This document shows positions 1-5,089 of a stretch of DNA of 5,089 bases, piece by piece (within the stretch, counting starts at the first letter, position 1; each line of letters begins with the position of its first letter). The notes beneath the pieces were generated by a model, which saw only the letters and a list, made by a program, of their open reading frames with translations, did not search any database and had not been told where the DNA came from. The translations under genes were made by a program, and so were the position numbers. Source of the stretch: Anaerolineales bacterium (lineage in GTDB: Bacteria > Chloroflexota > Anaerolineae > B4-G1 > DUEL01); the NCBI GenBank assembly GCA_015662065.1, contig DQUX01000194.1, positions 1-5,089 on the forward strand. Direction: 5' to 3'.

Positions 1-1883
1 CGGAGAAACCGGTTGAGCCAGCGAGGAGGCGAATCTCGCCCGCTGCCTTCCTCTCGGGCCTGCGCGCGCCGCGCCTCGTCGTTCCGGCGGAGGAGGAACC
101 CGCGGTTGAGGAGGAAAGGGAGAGGGAGGCGCGAGAGATACCGGCGACCATCCTCGCTGCGCGGATCACGAACATCCGTGCCCGGCTTATGGGGAGCCTG
201 TTCATTATACTGGCCGCCTTCCTGCTAGTGGGCATCCTCTATGCCGTGTCGTTCTCCCGCCTGGACCGGGTGGTCGTCGGTTTGGAGGAGGAGATATGGC
301 GCGCCGATTGGCTCGCCGCCGAGCAGCAGGCCGCCGTTTTCGCGGAGATCGAGGCGGTCCGCCGTGTGATGCGGGAGGCTCCTGTGGCTTGGGGAATGCT
401 GGTCGTGACCGCGGCGGTGAGTGCCACCTTCATCACCCTTCGCAGCATCGCCCAGCCGCTGGAGCGGACGACGGAGGCGACCACTCGCCTGGCCGCCGGC
501 CACCTGGAGGAGAGGCTGCCTGCTGAGTGGGCGGGGGAGTTCGGCCAATTGGCAGCCGCCTTCAATGAGATGGCCGAACGGCTTCAGGCCTCCTACACCG
601 ACCTGGAGCGGCAGGTAGCCGAGCGGACCCGGGCCCTCCAGGAGGCCAACTACGCCCTTCAGCGGCGGGCCGTGCAACTGGAGGCCAGCTTTGAGGTGGG
701 GCGGGCGATCACCTCTATTTTCGATGTGGACCAGTTGTTGCGCAGGACCGTGGAGTTGATCCGCGACCGGTTTGGATTCTACCACGCGGGCATCTTCCTG
801 CTGGACGAGGCCGGTGAGTGGGCCGTGTTGCGGGAGGCGACGGGGGAGGCCGGCGCTCAGATGAAGGCCCAGGGACACCGATTGGCGCTGGGCAGCACCA
901 GCATGGTCGGCTGGACCGCCCTCCACCGCCAGCCCCGCATCGCCCTGGACGTGGGGGAAGACGCGGTCCACTTCGCCAACCCGCTCCTTCCCTACACCCG
1001 CTCCGAAATGACCCTGCCGCTGATGGTGGGCGGACGGCTGTTGGGGGTGCTGGACGTGCAGTCCACCGAAGAAGCTGCCTTCGACGAGGACGACGTGCGG
1101 GCGCTGCAGAACATGGCCAACCAGATCGCCGTCGCCATCGAGAACGCCCGGCGGATCTCTGAGGAAGCCGCCCTGCTGGAGGCCACCAGCCCCATCTACA
1201 GGGCCAGTCGGCGGCTCACGATGGCGATGTCGGCGGAGGAGGTGGTGGAGGTCATCGCCGACTTGGTTAGGGAGACCGGGGTGGATGGCTGTATCGTGGC
1301 GCTCGCCGAGCCGTATGGGGCCGAGGAGCCGGAGATGTTCCACTTCGTCTCTTCGTGGCGGCGGGACCGGGAATCTCCGATCCGGCCCGGCACCCGCCTG
1401 CCCGTCTCCGCCTTCCATATGCGGCCGGAGGCGTTGCAGAATCTCTGGATGGAGACGAGTGTCGCCACAGCGGACAGACTCTCGAAGGAGGAGAAGGTCT
1501 TCTTCCGGCGGGCGGGGGTGCAATCCGTCGCTCACATCCCCCTTCGCATTGGCGATCGGCAGCTGGGCTTCGTGGTGGCCTATCGGGTGATGCCCGGTGG
1601 CTTCGCCGATGGGGCGCTTCGGCTCTACGAGGCGCTGAGCGACCAGGCGTCGGTGGCGCTGGAGCGGGTGTGGCTTCTGGAGATCACCCGCCAGCGGGCC
1701 GAGGAGGAGGCCGCCCTGCGCGCCATCGGCGACCGCATCGCCCGAGCGGTGGATGTGGAGACGGTCTTATATAGCGCTGCCGAGGGGCTCCGGGAGGCCA
1801 TCCGGGCGGAGGGGATCTGCATCGAGTTGGGCCCCGGGGTGGTGGCTGAGGACTTGGAACCCGTCGGGGCTTCAGGGGGATAA
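1..1883 (+). CDS. Membrane-bound HAMP/tandem-GAF sensor protein without output domain (5' partial)
   Basis: This is probably an inner-membrane signal receptor. The frame is open from the first full codon at position 3 to TAA at 1881-1883. The first in-frame ATG (189) has no ribosome binding site, and there is no in-frame GTG or TTG before it. The 62 upstream codons read as coding: a charged stretch (EEEPAVEEEREREARE), then an Arg-rich pre-membrane segment. The start therefore probably lies outside the window. Numbered from Met 189: membrane helix about 3-22, a short outer segment of about 44 residues, a second helix about 67-87, HAMP about 84-137 (Pro90, then GEFGQL and AAFNEM), coiled coil about 131-165, GAF1 about 164-321 (FYHAGIFLLD, then GVLDVQS), and a more divergent GAF2 about 333-495. 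Residues 500-548 look like only the first helix and strand of a third GAF; the protein then ends. No histidine kinase, GGDEF, SpoIIE or MCP domain is visible. Signal and partner are unknown. The architecture is secure; the exact N-terminus is not. Confidence 0.9.
   Translation, partial: EKPVEPARRRISPAAFLSGLRAPRLVVPAEEEPAVEEEREREAREIPATILAARITNIRARLMGSLFIILAAFLLVGILYAVSFSRLDRVVVGLEEEIWRADWLAAEQQAAVFAEIEAVRRVMREAPVAWGMLVVTAAVSATFITLRSIAQPLERTTEATTRLAAGHLEERLPAEWAGEFGQLAAAFNEMAERLQASYTDLERQVAERTRALQEANYALQRRAVQLEASFEVGRAITSIFDVDQLLRRTVELIRDRFGFYHAGIFLLDEAGEWAVLREATGEAGAQMKAQGHRLALGSTSMVGWTALHRQPRIALDVGEDAVHFANPLLPYTRSEMTLPLMVGGRLLGVLDVQSTEEAAFDEDDVRALQNMANQIAVAIENARRISEEAALLEATSPIYRASRRLTMAMSAEEVVEVIADLVRETGVDGCIVALAEPYGAEEPEMFHFVSSWRRDRESPIRPGTRLPVSAFHMRPEALQNLWMETSVATADRLSKEEKVFFRRAGVQSVAHIPLRIGDRQLGFVVAYRVMPGGFADGALRLYEALSDQASVALERVWLLEITRQRAEEEAALRAIGDRIARAVDVETVLYSAAEGLREAIRAEGICIELGPGVVAEDLEPVGASGG
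678..1151 (+). repeat. Diverged duplicate module, copy 1 (GAF1 of the HAMP-GAF protein)
   Basis: Encodes residues 164-321 (numbered from Met 189). It aligns with 2668-3138 over 157 positions with one single-residue gap. My hand count gives about 85 identical residues, with shared blocks DVDQLL, DRFGFYH, GIFLLD, GVLDV and ENAR. DNA similarity is visible but patchy (for example around 769-804), so this is an old duplication or recombination of a domain, not a recent repeat. The GAF ligand is unknown. Confidence 0.6.
1874..1880 (+). promoter_or_regulatory. Ribosome binding site for the 7TM-GAF gene
   Basis: AGGGGGA lies 4 nt before ATG 1885, inside the last codons of the preceding gene. It is an imperfect Shine-Dalgarno match (AGGGGG rather than AGGAGG). 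With TAA directly followed by A-ATG, it suggests that ribosomes finishing the upstream gene reinitiate here. It supports ATG 1885 as the start. Confidence 0.6.
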
Positions 1884-1884
1884 A

Positions 1885-3738
1885 ATGCCGACTTCCACGT
1901 TTTGGATCGACTTGGCGGCCTACAGCCTGACGACCCTCGTCGCGGCGGCGCTGTTGCTGGTTGTCCTGGGGATGGGGGTGCGCCGACCCCTCAACCTCAG
2001 CTTCAGCCTGTTGATGGCGGGCGTGGCCCTATGGGCTGCCGCCTCCGTCATCCTGCGGATCGCGCTCTGGTTCGACACCGGCACGCAGCAGTTCTGGATG
2101 GAGCTTTCTACCCTCGCGTTTATGGTCGTCGCGCCGCTGCTGCTGATCTTCAGCGGCATCTACGTCCAGGCGGAGCGGTCCTGGCCGTATTGGGTCTCCA
2201 TCGGGAGCCTGCTGCTGATCGGCGCATTCTGCGTTCCCCTCTTTCGCCATCAGGTGATCGCCAACGTGCTACTGGATGCCGGCGGGGTAGTCACGTGGAA
2301 TCGGTCGCCCTTCCTTAGCTGGGTCGCTTCCGCCCCCCTGCTCGTCAGCGCGGTATTGGCGCTGGCCCTGATGTGGCGGGAGCGGCGGAGGTTGCAGGAG
2401 CCCTATCTGCTGATTGCCTTCACGATCCTCGTTGTCTTCGGCACGGTGTTCAGCATAGTGACGCTCCCCTTCCCCACCCTCAGCCTGGTGATGATCGTGG
2501 TCATCAGCATTATGGGGTACGGGGTGCTGAACCGCCAGCTCTTCAATCCCCTGCGGGAGTTGACGGATCGGCTGGAGGACCAGGTGGCCAAGCGGACTCG
2601 GGAGCTGGAGGAGACGACCGACGAGCTCCGGCAGGCCTTCCAGCGCATCCAACAGCACACCGCGCACCTGCAGGCCGCCGCCGAGGTCGCCCGCTCGGTC
2701 TCCGCCATCCGCGATGTGGACCAATTGTTGCAGGACACGGTGCGCCTCATCTCCGATCGCTTTGGCTTCTACCACGTGGGTATCTTTCTGCTGGACGATC
2801 CGGGGGAGTACGTGGCGCTGCGGGCGGCCTCGTCGGAGGGCGGGCAGCGGATGCTGGCCCAGGGGTATCGGTTGAAGGTGGGAGAGGGCATTGTGGGCGA
2901 CGTGGTGGGCAGTGGGGAGATGCGCGTCGTGCCGGATGTGGGGGAGGAGGCGGCGTACTTGGACAACCCCGACCTGCCCCAGACCCGGGCGGCGATTGCG
3001 CTGCCGCTGAAGGTGCGGGGCCAGCTCATCGGCGTGCTGGACGTGCGGTCCACGGAGGCGGGGGCGTTCGCCGAGGAGGAGGTGGCGGCCCTGCGGACCC
3101 TGGCCGACCAGTTGGCGGTGGGGTTGGAGAACGCCCGGCTGTTCGCCCAATCCCAATCCAGCCTGGACGAGATGAGCCGCCTCTACCAGGTGATGGCGGG
3201 CGAGGCGTGGCGGCGGTTCGCCGAGGGCCGACCGGACCTGCGTCGTTACCAGGTGGGAGCGGCTGAGATCCCCGAGGAGACTTGGTCCTCTCTCTTTGCC
3301 CAGGCCCGGGCCCAGGGGCGACCGGCGGGCCTTCGCTACAGGGGGGCGGGGGGAGGGCGGCACATGTTGGCCGTGCCGATCAAGCTGCGTGGCGTCTCTA
3401 TCGGCGTGCTGGGGTTCCACCGACCGCTGGAGGCCGGGGAGTGGCAGCCCGGGGAGATCTCCCTGGCCGAAGGGGTGGCCGAGCGAATGGCCCTGGCGCT
3501 GGAGAACGTCCGATTGCTGGAGGAGGCCCGCCAGCGGGCCGCCCGCGAGCGGTTGGTCGGCGAGATCGCGGGCCGGGTGCGCGCCTCATTGGACCCCGAC
3601 GTCATCCTCAGGACCACCGTGCAGGAGCTTGGCCGCGTGCTGGGGGCGCGGCTTGTGGCCGTCGAGGTGACAGGCCCAGAGGGGGATGGCGGTGGCCCCC
3701 TTTCCGGAGAGGGGCTGGAGCCCGGGGGGGAGGAATAA
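1885..3738 (+). CDS. Seven-helix membrane sensor with tandem GAF domains, no output domain
   Basis: A 617-residue protein, probably an integral membrane receptor. About seven hydrophobic segments lie near residues 8-31, 38-60, 72-95, 102-120, 143-164, 172-194 and 196-216. This resembles the 7TM sensory head found at the N-terminus of some histidine kinases (HisKA_7TM type; family call is inference). Next come a coiled coil at about 221-268 (RLEDQVAKRTREL), GAF1 at about 262-418 (FYHVGIFLLD, GVLDVRSTE) and a compact GAF2 at about 430-545 (AVPIKLRG, IGVLGFHR). The C-terminal segment (551-594) matches the start of another GAF but stops, followed by a Gly-rich tail ending LEPGGEE. GAF1 is about half identical to GAF1 of the upstream protein. 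The only Cys (116) is in a membrane helix, so there is no bilin-attachment Cys. ATG 1885 was chosen because it has an SD-like AGGGGGA and follows the upstream stop by one base; the open frame further back to 1753 overlaps the upstream gene and reads as non-protein-like. No catalytic domain is visible. Confidence 0.93.
   Translation: MPTSTFWIDLAAYSLTTLVAAALLLVVLGMGVRRPLNLSFSLLMAGVALWAAASVILRIALWFDTGTQQFWMELSTLAFMVVAPLLLIFSGIYVQAERSWPYWVSIGSLLLIGAFCVPLFRHQVIANVLLDAGGVVTWNRSPFLSWVASAPLLVSAVLALALMWRERRRLQEPYLLIAFTILVVFGTVFSIVTLPFPTLSLVMIVVISIMGYGVLNRQLFNPLRELTDRLEDQVAKRTRELEETTDELRQAFQRIQQHTAHLQAAAEVARSVSAIRDVDQLLQDTVRLISDRFGFYHVGIFLLDDPGEYVALRAASSEGGQRMLAQGYRLKVGEGIVGDVVGSGEMRVVPDVGEEAAYLDNPDLPQTRAAIALPLKVRGQLIGVLDVRSTEAGAFAEEEVAALRTLADQLAVGLENARLFAQSQSSLDEMSRLYQVMAGEAWRRFAEGRPDLRRYQVGAAEIPEETWSSLFAQARAQGRPAGLRYRGAGGGRHMLAVPIKLRGVSIGVLGFHRPLEAGEWQPGEISLAEGVAERMALALENVRLLEEARQRAARERLVGEIAGRVRASLDPDVILRTTVQELGRVLGARLVAVEVTGPEGDGGGPLSGEGLEPGGEE
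2668..3138 (+). repeat. Diverged duplicate module, copy 2 (GAF1 of the 7TM-GAF protein)
   Basis: Encodes residues 262-418 and is the partner of 678-1151. The module is preceded in both proteins by a coiled coil with the same LExQVAxRTRxL motif. The membrane parts before it are unrelated in the two proteins, so homology is confined to the cytoplasmic part. Confidence 0.6.
3729..3735 (+). promoter_or_regulatory. Ribosome binding site for the dCache-HAMP gene
   Basis: GGAGGAA, preceded by a run of G from 3724, lies 6 nt before ATG 3742 and overlaps the last codons of the 7TM-GAF gene. It is a near-ideal Shine-Dalgarno match with good spacing, stronger than the site at 1874, and fixes the start of the third gene. 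Confidence 0.75.
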
Positions 3739-3741
3739 CCG

Positions 3742-5089
3742 ATGGCATCTCAAGGGATTCGTCGGGAGCGGCTCGTCGTCCGACGGAGCATCCGGACACG
3801 GTTGTTGATCCTGCTGTTGAGCATGACCACCATCTCGGTGCTGGCCGTCGGCTACCTGGGGATTAACTCGGTTCAGAGCATGGGAGAGCAGGCGCAGCGG
3901 ATCAGCGCCGATGCGCTGCGGGCTCAGGCGGAGGAGTACCTACGCCAGGTGACTGAGGGGGACGCCCGAAGGAACGACCTCATCCTGGAAAGGGTGCAGC
4001 GGGATGCGGAGAAGGTGGCTCAGTACGCCGCCCGGGTCTTCGGGAACCCGGATGCTTTCGTCGGTGGGGCCTATTGGCGGCCGGAGGACCATATGTTCGT
4101 CGGGCCGGACGGGCAATTTATGAACGATGAGACCGATGTGAGCAGTATCTTCGTCCCCGACTTCGTGGAGATAGACGAAGAGTTGCTGGAAGTGTTGGAG
4201 ATGAGCGCGCATATGAACCTCATCCTCCCCCCGGTGTACGATAGCGATCCCAACACGGTGGCGGTGTATCTGGCGGCGAAGCAGGAGGTGACCTGCTACT
4301 ACCCGAACATCAACCTGGGGGCCATCGTTCCACCGGACTTTCAGGTCACCCAGCGGCCCTGGTACGTCGGCGCTGCCCCGGCGAACAACCCGGAGCGGCG
4401 GGTGGTGTGGTCCCCTGTATACGCCGACGCTACCGGCAAGGGCCTGATGGTGACGGCCGCCGCTCCGGTTTACACCGACCGGGGGGAATTCGTGGGGGTC
4501 GTCGGCATCGATGTCACTCTGCAGGACATTAGTGCCAGCATCGAGGAGAACCGGCTGCTCGGCAGTGGCTACTCCTTCCTCGTTGACGAAGCGGGACGCG
4601 CCATCGCTCTCCCGGAGCGGGGCTACCAGGACGTTCTGGGGCGCTCCCCCGAGCCGGACGAGGTCGGCCCGGATTTGACCGGGGCCACAACACCCTTCTC
4701 CCCGGTGCTGGAGAAGATGATGGCCGGTTCGACGGGATTCGACACGCTGGAGGTGGAGGGGCGGGAGTTGTTCGTCGCCTATGCGCCGCTGGAGAGCACG
4801 GGCTGGAGCCTGGCTAACGTCGTCGAGGCGGAGGTGGTGCTCCAGGCGGTGGAAACTTTGAGCGAGGGGTTGGAGACCTCGATCCAATCCCTGTTGCTGA
4901 CGCGGGTCCTCCCCATTGGTGGCGCTGTGCTGGGGGTGATAGCGGTAATCGGTATGCTGGTGGCCCGCCGTGTGGCCGCTCCCATTCGCGAGATGGCGGC
5001 AGCGGCTTGGCAGATCGGTGCCGGTCAGTGGGATGTCTCGCTGCCCCAGGCGGGCGACGATGAGATCGGCGTCCTGGCTGCGGCCTTCA
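3742..5089 (+). CDS. dCache-HAMP transmembrane receptor, candidate amino-acid/amine sensor (3' partial)
   Basis: The frame runs 449 codons from ATG 3742 off the right edge without a stop. A basic N-terminus (RRERLVVRRSIRTR) is followed by a membrane helix at about 20-43, a large extracytoplasmic region at about 44-386, a second helix at about 388-408, and HAMP from about 409 (Pro414, DDEIGVLAAAF at the edge). The outer region is dCache-like: a long N-terminal helix (about 45-100), a membrane-distal module with RPWY (205-208), PVYAD (225-229) and GVVGID (252-257), then a membrane-proximal module (about 275-350: GSGYSFLVDEAG, then LFVAYAPLESTGWSL). R205, W207, Y208, Y227, D229 and D257 match most of the known dCache amino-acid-binding signature; the leading Tyr is Phe200 here. 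In known families this topology ends in MCP, histidine kinase, GGDEF, SpoIIE-type phosphatase or GAF modules. The output here is beyond the window, so the type cannot be decided. A strong GGAGGAA site precedes the start, 3 nt after the upstream stop. Confidence 0.92.
   Translation, partial: MASQGIRRERLVVRRSIRTRLLILLLSMTTISVLAVGYLGINSVQSMGEQAQRISADALRAQAEEYLRQVTEGDARRNDLILERVQRDAEKVAQYAARVFGNPDAFVGGAYWRPEDHMFVGPDGQFMNDETDVSSIFVPDFVEIDEELLEVLEMSAHMNLILPPVYDSDPNTVAVYLAAKQEVTCYYPNINLGAIVPPDFQVTQRPWYVGAAPANNPERRVVWSPVYADATGKGLMVTAAAPVYTDRGEFVGVVGIDVTLQDISASIEENRLLGSGYSFLVDEAGRAIALPERGYQDVLGRSPEPDEVGPDLTGATTPFSPVLEKMMAGSTGFDTLEVEGRELFVAYAPLESTGWSLANVVEAEVVLQAVETLSEGLETSIQSLLLTRVLPIGGAVLGVIAVIGMLVARRVAAPIREMAAAAWQIGAGQWDVSLPQAGDDEIGVLAAAF

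Noticed and set aside
13..228. Small plus-strand open frame of 71 codons
   Set aside because: Overlaps the coding-like extension and the first membrane helix of gene 1. It is Arg/Ser/Gly-rich and lacks a convincing ribosome site.
678..1151. GAF1 as a phytochrome-like bilin-binding domain
   Set aside because: No Cys at a chromophore-attachment position. The only Cys residues in the visible protein (368 and 543 from Met 189) lie elsewhere, and no DXCF-like motif is seen.
225..1535. 436-codon open frame on the minus strand
   Set aside because: It lies entirely inside the HAMP-GAF gene. Its translation is Gly/Arg/His/Pro/Leu-rich with no domain pattern, as expected for the antisense of a high-GC gene. 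The plus-strand frame has clear domains.
1753..1884. Upstream extension of the 7TM-GAF gene in the same frame
   Set aside because: The 44 extra codons overlap the end of gene 1 and give an Arg/Trp/Gly/Ser-rich sequence. ATG 1885 has a better ribosome site and a normal membrane-protein N-terminus.
1686..1960. Possible frameshift joining genes 1 and 2 into one protein
   Set aside because: The sequence after the gene 1 stop does not continue a GAF in any frame. Gene 2 begins with its own membrane helices, start and ribosome site, and gene 2 ends with a similar stub, so the stop looks genuine.
2880..2917. Spaced GGG tracts on the plus strand
   Set aside because: They correspond to Gly and Val codons of the conserved GAF segment KVGEGIVGDVVGSGE, and the loop lengths are not canonical throughout.
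3341..3357. G-rich run resembling a G-quadruplex (G6-C-G6-A-G3)
   Set aside because: Only three adjacent G tracts of at least three; a fourth requires an 11-nt loop. It encodes Gly codons in a high-GC gene, so chance and codon use explain it.
2269..3420. 383-codon open frame on the minus strand
   Set aside because: Antisense shadow of the 7TM-GAF gene: low-complexity composition, no ribosome site or domain evidence.
3940..4887. 315-codon open frame on the minus strand
   Set aside because: Antisense of the dCache region. The plus strand encodes recognisable dCache motifs over the same bases, and the antisense product is His/Arg/Gly-rich with no pattern.

Overview
The window is high-GC bacterial DNA in which coding frames strongly prefer G or C at the third codon position. 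It is filled by three consecutive plus-strand genes for membrane-anchored signalling proteins. The style of the proteins (tandem GAF domains with FYHxGIFLLD-type cores, long coiled coils containing ERTRxL/KRTRxL, many GAF-only receptors) resembles Chloroflexota, especially Anaerolineae and relatives. That assignment is an inference from protein style; no marker gene is present.

Layout. (1) Positions 1-1883: a receptor with two membrane helices, HAMP, two GAF domains and a stub of a third GAF. Its reading frame is open to the left window edge, so its true start probably lies outside. (2) Positions 1885-3738: a receptor with about seven membrane helices, a coiled coil, two GAF domains and a similar terminal GAF stub. 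(3) Positions 3742-5089, running off the right edge: a receptor with a large extracytoplasmic dCache-type domain flanked by two membrane helices, entering HAMP where the window ends. The gaps between genes are 1 nt and 3 nt, and a purine-rich ribosome binding site sits inside the end of each preceding gene, so this is very probably one translationally coupled operon. There is no gene-free stretch above a few bases, and I see no RNA gene, mobile element, CRISPR array, promoter or terminator.

How the genes may work together. The first two proteins share a coiled-coil linker motif, a first GAF domain about half identical between them, and a similar C-terminal end, but carry unrelated membrane heads. 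The third brings yet another head. Neither complete C-terminus contains a recognisable kinase, cyclase, phosphatase, methyl-accepting or DNA-binding output domain. The best reading is a co-expressed set of sensors that feed one shared output through GAF/coiled-coil contacts. That output would be encoded outside the window, possibly at the end of gene 3 or in flanking genes. The third protein matches most of the known dCache amino-acid-binding motif, which suggests an amino acid or amine ligand. The set of output-less receptors is the most unusual aspect; the individual domains are familiar.
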